From contig CM037597.1 in the NCBI GenBank assembly GCA_021018995.1, forward strand, positions 32,552,936-32,616,935: DNA of 64,000 nucleotides, read 5' to 3'. How positions within the stretch are numbered: the first letter of the stretch is position 1; every line of letters begins with the position of its first letter. Under the pieces are notes generated by a model. The model made no database searches, had not been told where the DNA came from, and saw only the letters and a list, made by a program, of their open reading frames with translations. Below, piece by piece: positions 22,524 to 35,300 of the stretch. The position numbers were made by a program, and so were the translations under genes. This DNA comes from Chloranthus sessilifolius. Lineage: Eukaryota; Streptophyta; Magnoliopsida; Chloranthales; Chloranthaceae.

Positions 22524-22724
22524 TAGCGCAACTATTAGTTGCGCCAAGCATATGCACAGTAAAATAGTGCTTGAACAGTGCCTGGGAAGTTGGCTGCCCG
22601 CGGGGGGACCCACCTATAGCTAGCGCAACTATTAGTTGCACCAAATTCACCTATAGCTGGTGAAACTATTAGTTATGCCAATCCATTTCTGGGGATAAAT
22701 GGCTTGGCGCAACTATTAGTTATA
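22524..22724. repeat. Four palindromes in U3 of LTR C
   Basis: Copies lie at 22,524-22,546, about 22,619-22,645, 22,655-22,680 and 22,700-22,728, with the core GCAACTATTAGTTGC. The first is the most perfect; the others have one or two arm changes. Confidence 0.85.
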
Positions 22725-23119
22725 CCAAATCCCTAAGGGGGGTCGCATGAAATTACCATTCTGTCTTTCAGGTTCGGGATGTAATATCTTTTTGTACACA
22801 GCTCCGATTGGGGTGATTCTTAGCCTGTTGGAAAGCTGAGGACTTCTACTTTTCAATGGTATAAGATTCGACTATAGTATAAGGTAACAGAGAATCCTGA
22901 TGTACCCTTTTCATCCATTGCTCGGGAAAGCTGGGTTTAGGTCTGGGATGGGTTCTAAGGGTCGGGATTGGTTTCTAAGGGGTCGGGATTGGTTTCTAAA
23001 TGGTTTGGGATGGCTCCTAAGGTCTTGGAAGGGTTCCATACATGCCATCAAAAGCTCGAAGACGCGCCTCTTTTGAAATGTGTTTCGGTCAGTCCTTGGG
23101 CCAAATTTGGGTGTCTACA

Positions 23120-24446
23120 AGATCACCACCACCGCATCTTGTCTCAAAACCATAACCCTATATGACCCAATTGAAAACCCTTCTCAAAACCCTAATCTCT
23201 CGCTCTCTCTCTTCTCTCTTTCTACCCCTTTGAAAACCCTTCTCTCTCTCTCTCTTATTTTGAAGATGGGCATATGAGAAGATCATTATTTTGAAGATGG
23301 GAATATGAGGAGATATTTTTATGGGTAATTTGCATCTGAGTTATGCACTTATGCTAGCCATGGAGATTTGATGCCCTTTTTATTTTTATTTGATCTCATA
23401 AATACCCTTTTTATTTTTTTGTTAATTTGTTATTTATATAAAGGATTTTTTTTTTCTAATTTCTGTGAATATTCCTTCAAAAAATGACTCAATTAGAAAT
23501 ATAATCCCAAATTTTTGACACCGAAATAACAAATTTTTGGCTCATATTTTTTTAATAAGGTAGAAAAGATTATGCGATGATCCTAGCCTTGGAGATCTGA
23601 TACCCTTTTTATTTTTATTTTGATTTGATAAATACCCTTTTAATTTTTTCGTTATTTTGTTATTTATATAAAATAATTTTTTTTTTCTAATTTCTGTGAT
23701 TTTTTTTTTCTAATTTTTGTAAATATTCCTTCAAAAAATGACTCAATTAGAAATATAATCCCAAAATTGTGACACCAAAATAACAAATTTTTGGCTCATA
23801 TTTTTTAATAAAGTATAAAAGATTTTTAAAAAAATAAAATCCAAACCATTATTGGACTAATTTTTGATAGGATTCGGTGATGTAAAATACAATCTCTGTC
23901 TCTCTTTTATAAAATTTAGAAATTATTATTAGTATTCACATACCTGGTTGCAGTATCTTGCTATATCTCGTTCTCTCTCGATATGCTGTGATATGCTTTT
24001 TGTTGTTGTTTTCATCCTCTCTTTTTTCCACTCTTTTTTCTATATTTGAGATCAATATAACCCGAGATCGATAGAAGTCCTGACTTCGTATTTATTTTAT
24101 TAGCTGGAAGAGTCTAGTTTAATAACAAGTCCCCATTTCGTATTTATTTTCTTAGTTGGTCTAATCTAATTAGAAGTTCTTTTAGAAAAGCCTAATCTAA
24201 TTAGAAGTAGTTCCAAAAACCTTGTTATAAGTTGCAAGTCCGTTAGATTTTGTTTAATTAGTTGGAAGAATCTAGTTTAATTAGAAGTCTAATTATATAA
24301 AAATATAAAATTAGAAAATACAGGGATAGATAAGGAAGAACATGAGGGTAGATAGAGAAGCTTAGTGGTATTTTGTTCCTAAAAGTATGAAAACATCAAA
24401 ATTGACATAAATAGGAAGTATCATTTGTGCTTTCATATAGTAGTAA

Positions 24447-24448
<2 letters not shown>
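23120..24448. other. AT-rich intergenic DNA with a roughly 230-bp tandem duplication
   Basis: No gene is seen. Two adjacent copies (about 23,352-23,582 and 23,583-23,826) share the ATGACTCAATTAGAAATATA and CCAAAATAACAAATTTTTGG segments with small length changes in T-runs. Further right are short degenerate TTAGTTGGAAGAGTCTAGTT repeats (24,100-24,290). The CT-rich stretch at 23,190-23,270 is simple sequence. Confidence 0.6.

Positions 24449-24505
<57 letters not shown>
24449..24505. repeat. (TA)n microsatellite
   Basis: About 28 uninterrupted AT repeats. The apparent ORF of alternating Tyr/Ile is an artefact of this repeat. Confidence 0.95.
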
Positions 24506-24512
<7 letters not shown>

Positions 24513-24589
24513 CACGTAAAAAGCTATCCATCCTAATGTGGGAGGACCAAGGACCAAAATATCAGATTTCATTTTGGTTTCGGTCATGA

Positions 24590-24850
24590 CTGAAATTGAA
24601 ATTCCTCCCTAGTACATTTGAAATCCGAAATTTTAGATTTCGATTTCGGTTTCGGTTTCGGTCATGACTGAAACCAAAATTTTGAACCAAAATTTCCCCC
24701 CCCCCGTACATTTGAAATCTGAAATTTTAGATTTCGGTTTCGATTTCGGTTATGACCGAAATCGAAATTTTCCCCTAGTACATTTGAAATCCGAAATTTT
24801 AGATTTTGGTTTCGGTAGGGATCGAAACCGAAGCATTTCGGCCAAAATTT
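24590..24850. repeat. Three tandem units with TTTCGGTTTCGG words
   Basis: Units of roughly 75-90 bp begin at GTACATTTGAAATC (about 24,612, 24,706 and 24,778). Each contains ATTTCGGTTTCGGT and its reverse complement ACCGAAATCGAAAT, so each can fold on itself. They are open in both directions only because of this composition. Confidence 0.7.
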
Positions 24851-26629
24851 TGATCCATGGGGAGGACGGTCACCGTCCCTTAAGGTTTCACTTAGAGGTC
24901 CATGTGGCACCTGAAACTTTGTTTCAATTTTCACATGGAGTTCAAAAAAAGTAATAATTGAAAACTCAGCTCCACTGTGTAATTTTTGAGCCGTGAAATG
25001 TGCACTATATTGAGACTAGTCGAACTTTCACTTATTCTTTTATAAAGTTTTTTTCAAATTTTTTTTTGAAAATTGATCTAAACCAAGGTAATAAACTAGG
25101 TATCGGTATCGGTCCGTGTATGAATCGACCGATACCAATACGTACCGACACTTTAAAAAAATAAAATTATAATAATAAAATAAAAAATTGCATGTCTTAG
25201 CTCAAACCGACACTATGTGAAAATGACACATAAGCTACACCTGCAAATAATAAAAAAACCACTTTCCTAGCAGTAGTATAATAATCCACTACCAAAACGG
25301 ATGGTTTATTATATTAAGATAGTGGTTTAATTCCTAAACCCTCATCACGTGATACTCCATCTTCTCGTCACATGCCAAACTATCGGGGTCCCTACTCCAA
25401 ACTTTTCTATCTATATCTTGTTAATGAAACCGCCGTCTCTCTTAGGAATCTCTTTTCTCTCTCTCTCAAACCCTAGCCTCTCTCTCCTCTTCCTCTCTCT
25501 CGACAACCCTAGATTTTGCACGAGTGGAGGATTTGAGATGGATCATGAGATCGGGAGCCGATGAATGCTGAGCTAGGTATGTTTTATGGTTTTGACCTTG
25601 TTGAGCGGAGGATTTGAGATGGATTGGAAGCTGGTGAATACAGATCTAGGTATGTTATATGGTTTTTGGTTACATTTTGGTTGATTTTGAGTAGGATTTG
25701 ATATAGATTGGAAGCTGGTGAATGCTCAACTGATCTCTGCATCCTCTCTCTCAATGGCTCAACCTCTCGTGAAGAAACACGATGATTGAGACGACGAAGG
25801 TTGGTTTCCAAACTCTAATTTTACATTTTCATCATCTCAATCCCTTTCAACTATTATTTCAATTTCATCATTTGGATCTATGCTAGAGAGCATTGATTCG
25901 TGTGATACTTGTGCTCGTTATGTTTCAATTCTGTTTTAGTTTTCGTTTTAGAGTTCAAATTTTTTAGATCTATGGTTACGGTTTATAGATCCGAAATTTG
26001 GTGTCACTCAGATCCCGTTTTCAGATCTAGAATTTGAGAATTTGATTTATTTTTAGGAGTTTGTTTCTTGTTCTAGTGGATCTGATAAGGTTTTTGCATT
26101 TTTGGAATACATCCTAATGTTTCGCTTGTAATGCGATATCATAGATTCATCTCTATTTCTGTGGAATCGAGGATCACTTGTAAAACTATTGCATTTTGTT
26201 GTGATACCGTAAAATTGAATGGATTTGATATAAAGAAAATAGGAGAGAGAGATGTTAGCTCTTCAGTTATTGTTCCAAATCATGATCACGTCTGTATGAC
26301 TGTCATCATGATATGGGGAAAATTAGAGAAAGGTCATTACCCAGTTCTGGCCCTAAAAAGAAACCCTGCTCCTGGCCTTCAAATACATGCAAAATACATG
26401 AAGATAAATTGTGAGGTAGGAAATTAATCCAATATCTGTTCCTTGGATTATCTCCGACAACAAATAATTTAGCATGCAGGGCTAAATGCAAGTTGCGAGG
26501 CATACCACCCATGATTGCCACATTATTGAGATAAAGGTTGGATAAAATAAATCAAAACGTAACATAGGATTGTGGACTATAACATTCTTTAGATGCTTTA
26601 TTCTTTTACAGGTGGCTGATGATTTTATT
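24851..26629. other. Repeat-rich intergenic DNA; 25,260-25,560 resembles 60,490-60,730
   Basis: No reliable gene is seen. The part at about 25,260-25,560 (AGTGGTTTAA, TCACGTGA, CCTCTCTCTCCTCTTCCTCTC, then CAACCCTAGATTTT) is similar to a segment near 60,490-60,730. This suggests two copies of one repeat family with a 5'-leader-like CT-rich end. The rest of the stretch is AT-rich. Confidence 0.45.
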
Positions 26630-27045
26630 AATAATGAAACTAATGAATAGGTGTTTCCTATCTTTAGATGATCTCCTGATTCTATCTTTGGCTAGATAAT
26701 CTGCAATTGTGTTGTTCTCCAGATGACTATGTATGAAAGAAATAATCAGCATCATAATAAATCCTATGCTTGGTGCACCAAAGTAGCTAATCACCGAGGA
26801 AAATCATCCTTCACCATCCACCGAATAGAATTCAAGGGGTCTCAGTCTGCACCATACAACCCAGAAAGCCTCAAGTAAGCAGCTGCCTTAGAAGAATTTC
26901 AGCTTTTAAGAGTCACAAAAACCTAAGGGAACGAACAGGACTGCCCTCCTGATTCCTTATCATTCCACCATTACCAACCCCCAAATTCTCAACACTCTTC
27001 CATCGAAGTTAAGTTTCTCTGTGCCACTAGGCAGAGGCTTCCACA
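26630..27045 (-). pseudogene. RNase H domain relic of a non-LTR-type element
   Basis: The minus strand reads PLPSGTEKLNFDG, then (one frame change) GVGNGGMIRNQEG, LKAEILL and, near the left end, FIHSHLENNTIADYLAK. These correspond to the first Asp motif, the Gly-rich strand, the Glu helix and the final V/IAD..A motif of the RVT_3-type RNase H found at the C-terminus of plant LINEs and in stand-alone RNase H-like proteins. Stops and at least two frameshifts break it. No reverse transcriptase is seen beside it. Confidence 0.6.
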
Positions 27046-28359
27046 TTTTTTAGATGATTCAGAAACCACAAAAAACATAAACTAAGACAACCAAATGAAT
27101 ATAATATAAATGATTTGATATGAGAAACCTTTCCTTGTTTACAATCATAAAACTCATATCCTACAAAATGTTTCCACATAGAAATTTGATCTCTTTACTG
27201 CATCTTATTCCACCAAGTTAATTTAGATGTGCATGTATTGTCAAAATCCAAGGGACCCTCAATCAGATAGCACACTAAAGTCAACAAAACTGTTGGATGC
27301 AACTGAGAATGAACCGAATGCAGACATTAATATTTCCAGTGACAAGGATCAAAATTGGTCTCACTAGATCTTAGAATGATCAACAGCTAAAAGGGAGGTG
27401 TGAGTAGAGGAACTAAAGCTGCCAAGGAACTGTAGCCTGTGGGCTTGGGATGAAGCATCATCCAATAATATTGTACAACTTTATAGTATTTGAGGAAAGT
27501 TATTGAAGCATGCATTTTGTTTGGCGTTTTCATAAGTTTACATAAGCTTGGCTATAAAACTATTTTTAACTAGATCTAAAAATATTTCCATTTTCTGTTT
27601 TATGTAAATGACCTGTTCTTTTCCACTTCTTATGCCCTAGCAGTTTGAAAATGTCAATGATCTTTGTTTCCATATATAAAATGCAACTAATCATGGTTTG
27701 GTGTTGTTCTACATGCACCAAAAGTCATGATTCACCCGTTTCATAAGTTCCTGATAATCCAATTAAAGAAACATCACCTACTTGTCTGTTGGTTTTTATG
27801 CTGTCGTCTCTACCGCATCGTCTGACACATGACCAAAGGTAAGGCCAGAAGACCAATCAATCTCGGGGGGGGGGGGGGGAGCTGACCCCTCCATGTTTAA
27901 AAAGAAATGCCGGAGACTCCTAAATGGGGTTCGACCATGCTCAAAAAGAGGACCCGCCGGTTAGCCTTGAAAATACCGACATCACAAAAAGGAGAAAATT
28001 TTCCTTTCCCATAAGAAGCCTCACCCTGTGTAGGAGAAAATTTTGAAAAAAGATAATAGATTTTCCTTTTCCATAAGAAAAGCCTTACGTTGTGAGACGT
28101 ATGGAAGAAAATTTGAACACCAAAAAAAAAAAAATGTATATATGTGTAAAGCAGATTTCATTTCTCTTTTTACAAGCATCACGTATGAAGTGTCACGTCC
28201 CAAAAAGATAACAACATGACACACTTTCTACTTTCTGCCTTCTGTACAAATATAAAACAAACAAAAAAGAAACAACCCAAAAAAAAAGGAAGGAAATTTC
28301 TGTTAAGGGGCATCAGCCCCCCCTCTGTGTATATGATCCATGGTATGTGCAGGAACAGG
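27046..28359. other. Intergenic DNA, then the left edge of element F
   Basis: No gene is seen. A G-run lies at about 27,867-27,881. Around 28,003-28,115 a roughly 55-bp unit (TTTTCCTTTYCCATAAGAARCC...) occurs twice. The sequence from about 27,880 rightwards may be the 3' untranslated side of the antisense gene that ends at 28,360, but the boundary of element F is not visible. No 5' LTR of F was found. Confidence 0.4.
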
Positions 28360-29453
28360 TCAGGGGCAGGAACCATGCTTCAAGGCACTGATCTCTGCAA
28401 GAAGAGAGTCTGCACGGGCATTTTGATCGGTCAACCACCTACCATGAAGGCTCTTCTGCCTCCTCCGTGTTGGTGATTCTAGTGTGCATGATTTATTTGT
28501 GTTTTGAAAACAGACTTACAAATGATGAATTGTACTGAATTTGTAAAAATAAAAAGAATAAGAAAATATCAGCACAGAGAGAACATACTTAGCCTGCAAG
28601 ATCAGGGCCAATTGTAGCAAGTTTTAAATGTGAGTAAAAGATCGTCCACAGGGAATTGATTTAAAATTTAAGATAAACCTTCAGATCTTAGCTACCAGAT
28701 CTGACCTCTGATCCTATCTACAAAGCACATAAGATGGGAGGTTGAATTTGTCACATTAACTAAATGATAAAAGTAAAGGTTAAACTAAGTGATCCAGATC
28801 TGAGTTGGGGGAATTTTGAGGTAAACTTATAAAAAATGGAGAAGTAATATCTAACTCTGATTTGGTCCTTGAAATACAATGAGAATGACTGCAAATCAAT
28901 TGAGAGATGATTCAATCTTCATCTGGCTACAAGCACAGATGTAAGAGGAATAAATCTAACTCAAGGATTGGGTTTAGGCTTATGGCTATGATCTGTCCAC
29001 TTCAATGGCCACAGACCATCCAATAGTCTTAAATCCAAAGCCTTAATTTAGAACAGGAAGCATCACTACAAATGCCGTGAGAGATTAGGTTACAAACACT
29101 AATTCTCACAGGATTAATGAATCAAGGAAAATTTCATAAAAAAATAGTAAATCTAAAGGAGTCTAATGCAATAAGGAGATCAGAGGGAACCCTTAACATG
29201 AGTCCAATTGAGAATGTACGGTTTACAGCAACCTTTTCAAATTCTCCATTACAATTACAGAGCATAGCTTAAACAGCTCTCAGATTTGTAGTCTTGAATA
29301 CAACTCTCTTTTGAATTACAGAAGTATCTCACAGCTCTCAATTGCAAGTAAAAGTGAGGCTATTACAGGGATTTCAGACAACCTATCTGATTTGGAAATG
29401 GGGGAATAGGAATGAAACTCAAAATCTGGATACCCAAATTGGGCAAATGGTTC

Positions 29454-29465
29454 GTCTATTTATAG
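29454..29465 (-). promoter_or_regulatory. TATA box of LTR G
   Basis: CTATAAATAGAC on the minus strand, about 0.85 kb from the LTR 5' end, as expected at the end of U3. Confidence 0.65.
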
Positions 29466-29824
29466 TTTTCCCTAAGTCCAGCTCAGATGTGTATCAACCA
29501 ATCAGAATTGGATAGATCTGTATCAACCAATAGGGTCGAGCACAAGGATCCAGATCTATTTTGGCCAATCGTAATCGCTTGATCCGTTCACCAATCAGGT
29601 GATAGAAGCATCAATTCTGTTATGTAATTCAAAAATCTGTTTGAGCTTCTAGAAGTTCCCGCCAAGTAATTTCATCTTTGGGTGTTCACATGGGGTGGAA
29701 TATGCCTTTGGTTCGTGCTCAGAATCTTCCAAAATGTCCCTGGGCTTTTAAATGCATTGGGGCGCGTGCAAAGATTACTAAATTGCCCTTACAGATGCTG
29801 AGAATCTTCAAGATATCATTTCAC

Positions 29825-30030
29825 ACAGTTTGGAAAACTTTTCGCAAGGTACTGTAACTTCTGAAGCTCTTTTCGCACAGATTGGAGACCTTTTCGAAAA
29901 GAACTGTAACTTCTGGAGATCTATTCGCAAAGATTGGGTACCTTTTCGAAAAGAACTGTAACTTCTGGAGATCTATTTGCAAAGATTGGAGACCTTTTCC
30001 CAAAGATTGGGGACCTTTTCGCAAACCATT
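29825..30030. repeat. Tandem units of about 50-55 bp in U3 of LTR G
   Basis: Three to four units contain GTAACTTCTGGAGATCTATT, CGCAAAGATTGG and a 12-bp palindrome CTTTTCGAAAAG (perfect twice, near 29,891 and 29,944). The repeats lie upstream of the TATA box and may act as enhancer-like elements. Confidence 0.8.
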
Positions 30031-31908
30031 CTGTAGTGCATTCTTCTTTTCGAATAGCTCCAAACCTCTTTCCAGGTTGAAACCAGGCCTTTGTCCTCTT
30101 TATTTTAGGCATTTTGACAGCCCGTGAGGTTGTCCTTTCTCCTTCTTCCTCCAGATCAAGATGGGTCATCATCTTTTTGGCACTTTTAAGCTACTTTCAA
30201 GGTTAAGCCTGCCTTTATTGTTAACTGTAAAACAAACACTTAAAACACTTATTTAGTTCTCTCAAGGGTCTATCAAGGCCCAAATTAAGGGGTGAAAAAT
30301 GGTATTTTCCAGTTCTCAACACTCTGCGAAGCATCAGCTGCACTGTGAGACTCAATAAAAAGCCTAGTCAACCGAAGAACCTCACTCTCGACCGTAGCAG
30401 CTCTCACCTCCGCCATCTCGGCTCTGGCCCTCTCCTTCCCCAGAGCCTCAGTCAAAGCCAACTTCTCTGCAAAAAGAGACTCAATTCTAGTCCGGAGCAC
30501 CGTTTCCTTGAATGGCTAGGGCCCCGTCTCGATCGCATCTATCGAAATCGGGTTAAGGGCAGGTAAGCTCTCAGATGCCGCCAAACCTCGTAATCAGAAG
30601 AGGGGACGTCCCCTTGAACCAAGCTACACATATGCGCCGATTAGCGAGTCTCCCAGAGCGTTGCTATGCGATCTAGGTCACTGAGAGAACCCCGAGAGAA
30701 TATCAAGGAACACAAGGGCGGCCTCACAGTGCATGGCACGTGTTGGGTATGTCCGAATTGAAGCACCAGAGATGGAAAATAGTAGGTACTACCAATCAAC
30801 CCAAAAGCGTGATACCCTCACAATCCCGAGAGCGGACAATCGGAAAGGTGTCGTCCAACCAGGGAAGCTGCCAGATCAGCTCTGCATCAGATAGCCATAG
30901 GCTCAGTTCTTCGATACTCCCATGGGGCAGTCTCGAATAGCGTGTCAGAAAACCCAGGGCCACATCCCCTCTTACCAAGCAGAATCTTGGTACAGGCCCC
31001 ATGATAGCCAAATGCTCTCCTAGCCAAATCTGAATGAGGAGTGGACTCCCGCGAAGAATCCCAACCCGGCCCGACACCGAGGCATCCAGGCCCCGATACA
31101 TCTCAGCCAAGACTAGGTGCACCAGTGAGCGGCCTCCCTCCAATTCAGTCAAAACATTGCATAACCCGAGGGAAAATTTTTTGCCCCGGTAAAGAAGAGA
31201 ACTTTCGATAGCAAATAAAGGGCAAAGGCCTTCACATTAAAAGGATCCCGGACTGGCAACTTTCGGAGACTCGAGTCACCAAAAAGTTCTCTCAGGAATT
31301 TCACCGAGCACCTAGTGGGCCCGCCGGTGAAGCCCTTCTCATACCCACCCTTTTTCAAACCAAGAACCGTGTAGACCGCCTTTGCATACCCCAGTTTAGG
31401 CACCACTTTGGCAAGCCCTCGATGCATCCTCAAGCCGGTGATAGAGGCTAGCTCCTCCAAGGTTGGGGTGAGCTCCCTGGACCCGAATCTAAAGACATGA
31501 GCCCTATGGTCCCATGACGCTAAAGCCGCCTTTAGGAGGTCGGGCAACAAAGGAACAGCAAGGAGAGAGGAAAGGCAGGATAACCCGAGGCGATCCAGAG
31601 CAGCGAGCTCGCCCTCAGCCAAGCTAGCGCACCACTTTTGCAAAAAACTAGGCCCCGAGTCCAAACAGGGAAGTACACTAACCCCATCCCTCGTATGAGA
31701 ATTTGGCCAGGAAGCGGGTCCATAGACGTACAATGATGTCCTATATAAAGCTCAGCCAATGTAGGGCGATGGACCCGCTTATCAAAGAAAAAAGGGAAGA
31801 GAGAAAAGAAAAGAAAAGGAGGGGCAAAAAGGCAAAGCCCGGGTGAATTGTGAGGCAAAGAGGGCTGGGCACGGGTTATGAGGAACCCGTCGGGCATCAG
31901 TTATAGAA

Positions 31909-31929
31909 GGCGTATATAATATATACACC
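31909..31929. repeat. Palindrome just upstream of the DUF7745-like gene
   Basis: GCGTATATAATATATACAC, a near-perfect palindrome. It is the same word as at 35,868-35,888 and in LTR F. Confidence 0.75.
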
Positions 31930-32355
31930 CACTTGAAGAAGAAGGGCTGTGTGGCTTCCCCTCACATCGGGCCATGTGTTTTTATTTTTCCTTCCCCAAG
32001 GGAGGGACGGATGTCGTTCAACCTACTTTTTCTCCTAGGGCAGCCCACAGGCGGGCACTCTCACGCACCCATGGGATATCCTTGGATGACGTGGTATCCG
32101 TGGGTCATATGCGGGAAGTCACAGGCGAGCTCCCCCCCATCATTGAAGGGGGCTCTGGCCCATTTCGTGCCAAAAAAATATATATATATCATCATAGAGG
32201 CACAAAAATAAACAAACGGAGCATTCATATAAACCATAAAAGTTGTGAGACCATCCAAAACAAAAAACAAAAATCAAAAGAAAATTATTACATATTCCCC
32301 AATATTCCAAAATCTAAACTGTTTCACTGTTTTAAATTTTCAGAAAAAGAAAAAA
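31930..32355. other. Spacer between the two antisense genes of element F
   Basis: No gene is seen. It contains ACGTGGTATCCGTGGGTCATA and GC-rich runs, then an A-rich part next to the end of the PMD gene. Both genes are transcribed leftwards, so it holds the promoter of the DUF7745-like gene and the 3' flank of the PMD gene. Confidence 0.4.
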
Positions 32356-35300
32356 CTAATCCTGGGTAGCCCCCTTCGACTTCTTCTGGCGTCGAGTTGC
32401 GCTTTGAAAGGTACGGGTCTCCCCCACCCGAGTCCATGCCGGAGAGATACGGCCAAGCAGAGAGCGCGACTCCTTTTCACGAGCACGCTGCATAAGCACA
32501 CAAAGGGCCATCAGTTAGGGAAACAAGCGGAAAGTAAACATGAGGATGACTAGATGAGGTCAATATTCACTCACCACCTCCACCTCTTAAGACTGGCAAT
32601 GTTACGGTAATATTCGGCTTGGTTTACGGCCGACTCATAATCCTGCAGCAAAAAGATAAAGAGAGAGGTATCAGTCACACAGGCCATCGACATAATCCAA
32701 GAAAACAGAAGAGCAAGGTAACAAGGGAGAGATTACCCCAGGGATCAGCTCAGGGGGTGGAATCCGGATATTCAGCAGATATGCGCGCCTTCTCAGCCAC
32801 ATCAGCACACATACGCGACAGAAAGGCATCATCTAAGCGCTTAAAGGTTCCCTGGACCTCAGTCGGCAAACTGCCAGAAGCACCGGAAAGGTCGGAAGGT
32901 CCTGCATCAGTAGCCTCACCAGGAATAGCTGCCTCATCCCCCTCATCTGAATCATCGCCCTGTCCAAACTACAGGAAGAAACTGTCTTTGTTCAAGTAAA
33001 AGGGCGATTAAGGTAATCATATGAAAGGTTCCTAATAGAAAGAGGAAAGAACATTACCTGAGGGCGCGGACCACCAAAAGCCAAAAAGTTTGCTCCAGGC
33101 ATGAATCGGGGCAGCAGGGAACAATAGGGCAGAGACTCATACCACATCTGATATCCCCTAGGAAAGACAAGGTCATCAATGGGGACCTCGTGGTGGAGAA
33201 AGCGAGCAGTAAGCATTTTGATTGAACCCTCAGGAGCCAATACATCATCTGGAGGAGCTTGGGGCACGGCAAAAAGAGGTCGATACTGATGAACCACCCT
33301 CTCTCCTAAGTAATAAGCCCTAGCCTAGGACCCATAGAAGAAAACAATGCACCGATCTAACAAAAGGCGAGAGGGGCCCACTGTAGCCAGGTTTCAGAAG
33401 GGGGATCCAACGTAGGGATCAAGGATGACCTGCTCAACAAAAGAGATGGGATTTATACATTTGGTTAGAATCCACTGCATAAGAGAGCAATCAAATTTGC
33501 AAAGAGAGAAAGTGTTATACCTGCTTGGGATCAGCAGATCAAACTGAGAGTGCAACCCTAACTCCAAGTGTTTCATACCCACGTCCCGGTGGCGGTTTGC
33601 ATGCCAATTGCTCATAAGGGGGAATGTGGGAACTTCGGAGAGAAGCAGAGGGCGATCAGGTTGGAAATGCAGGACCCCCACACCTGAGAAAGCAAGCAGA
33701 TAAAAACAAATATGCAAAAAAAGAGGAAGGGGGGGACGAATTGAGACCAAAGGATGAATTACCTCAAGAGCGGGCCAGAAGCCCACAACGGAACTGGAGT
33801 CCCCAAGAACGGCTCGCACCAAGCTAGACATGAGCACCGCGTAGCCAGCACCTCCCCAATCGAACCGATGTACGGTGTCCTAGTTCACCATAAGACTGAG
33901 TAGGGACAACGAGACCTGCCCTCCGTTGGTGTTTGAAAGGAGAGTCTTGCCAAGGAGGAACAGCAGAGAAATACAGACCAACATCAGTGCACGCTCTGGC
34001 TCGAGGTAAATGGCTGCATCAGGTTAGCCCAGGTCCACTAACTCGTGAGGCTCGAACAAACCAACCAACCAAGATAACTTAACCTCAAAACCACAAATGT
34101 TCCCGGAGGACGGGTAGGCCCCTATCAACCAAATCACCTCCTCCCTATCAGGCATACGGGCAGGTATCACTGGCACCCCTCAAACACAAACCCCAATAAT
34201 CATGGACCAATCTGCGAGCATGAGGGTCATCTTAGCCATGGCCATGTGAAATGTCATGGTCTCGGGGCGGAAGCGCTCTATCAGGGCCTTCAGATAGGCC
34301 GTATCAGCCCTCACAGCGGGTTATGAAATGAAGTCCCCAAAGCCAGCTTAGGCAAGCAGGTCCTTCACCACCTAGGGGAGATAAAGTACGAGGCACTGGA
34401 GGTCAAACCAACCACCCCGGAACATAATGTGTGGTAGGGGCTGCAAACAAAAGGCATCAGTCAAATAGGAGCAAGGTGGTATAATGAAGGCATCAAAGGA
34501 AAACAAAAGAAAAAGGGGCTTGTCTGTTTACCTAACCAGCGATCCCAAAGTTGGACATATGGTTATGCTGACAATGCAGGAGGCCAGTACAAGCGGCTTC
34601 ACCTTGCATTTCGTACCAAGGTTGAGATGAGCGCTGTGAAACAATGAACTGTTCCCCGTGAGGACCGTAGGCCATCTCAGGCCCCTCCTGTGGACCCTGC
34701 CCTTCATCACCGGACATCTAAAAATATGGAACACATCAGTATAAGAAGGGGCTGCTAGAAAAAAAGAGAAGGAGAAAGAGAATAACAAAAAAAAAATGCA
34801 CTAATCCATTATAAAAAAATGAATGAAAAATGAATGGTGATGAGTAATGAGAGAAATGAAAAGAGGGGAGCATAAGCCTAAAGATCCACATATACCTAAA
34901 AAAAAAAGAGAGGAAAATGCACTACAAAAGTAAGAACATCAAACATTCCAAACCAAAAAATAGAAAGAGAAAAGTAACAAAAAATGCATAAAAATATATA
35001 TATATATATATATAACAATAACATATGTGCACTAATCCATCATAAAAAAAAGCAAAAAAAAAAAAAAAGAGGGGGCATCACATATACAAAAAAAAACAAC
35101 AACAAAAAAAAAGAGAAGGGAAGAGCATCACATATACAAAAAAAACGAAAAAAAAAAAAAAAAAGAGAGAGCATCACATATACAAAAAAAAAAACAACAA
35201 AAAAGAAGCATCATATACAGAAAAAATAAAAAAATAAGGGAAGCATCACATAATAGAAAACAACAAAAAAAAGGGAAGAGCATCGCACATACAAAAAAAA

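Larger units (their letters stand above)
21511..23119 (-). mobile_element. 5' LTR of element C (Ogre-like Tat)
   Basis: On the minus strand it starts TGTAGACACCCAAATTTGGCC at 23119 and ends CCACGGTTGCACA at 21511, about 1.6 kb, followed by the PBS. It shares its whole layout with the solo LTR at 2528-4093. It has four palindromes in U3, a TATA box at 22,231-22,240 and the conserved GTGCCTAACAC...CGATAACCGAAGCCCC block near 21,660-21,720. The flank at 23,120 (AGATC) would be one half of the target duplication; the other half is off the window. Confidence 0.85.
28468..30321 (-). mobile_element. Solo LTR G inside the DUF7745-like gene
   Basis: The unit runs TGTTGG...TCTCAACA with flanks CTCCG (28,463-28,467) and CTCTG (30,322-30,326), a 5-bp duplication with one change. 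Host coding of the DUF7745-like gene is continuous once it is removed. A TATA box on the minus strand at 29,454-29,465 and a CCCTGTGGACGATC motif near 28,650 set the orientation. No PBS or polypurine tract adjoins it, and the superfamily is not certain. About 1.85 kb long. Confidence 0.7.
28360..31900 (-). pseudogene. DUF7745-like gene, antisense in element F, split by solo LTR G
   Basis: Translation from about 31,733 has RFGSRELTPTLEELASITGL, DPFNVKAFALYLLSKVL, then (after a frameshift near 31,150) GRSLVHLVLAEMYRGLDAS and SPLLIQIWLGEHL. PWLDDTFPIV and LIGSTYYFPSLVLQFG follow. This order matches DUF7745-type proteins often annotated in plant retrotransposon DNA. A coiled coil (LFAEKLALTEALGKERARAE) forms the C-terminal part. 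Solo LTR G interrupts it at 28,468-30,321; beyond it the frame resumes and stops at TGA 28,360. Function is unknown; the domain is related to plant mobile domains. Several stops are present. Confidence 0.65.

Noticed and set aside
24396..24587. ORF of alternating Tyr and Ile
   Set aside because: Translation of the TA microsatellite.
25349..25564. Short plus-strand ORF as a small host gene
   Set aside because: Mostly a CT-rich leader-like repeat shared with 60,593-60,814; the two proteins do not align beyond low complexity.
29821..30172. Overlapping ORFs on both strands with repeated peptides
   Set aside because: Caused by the tandem units in U3 of LTR G.
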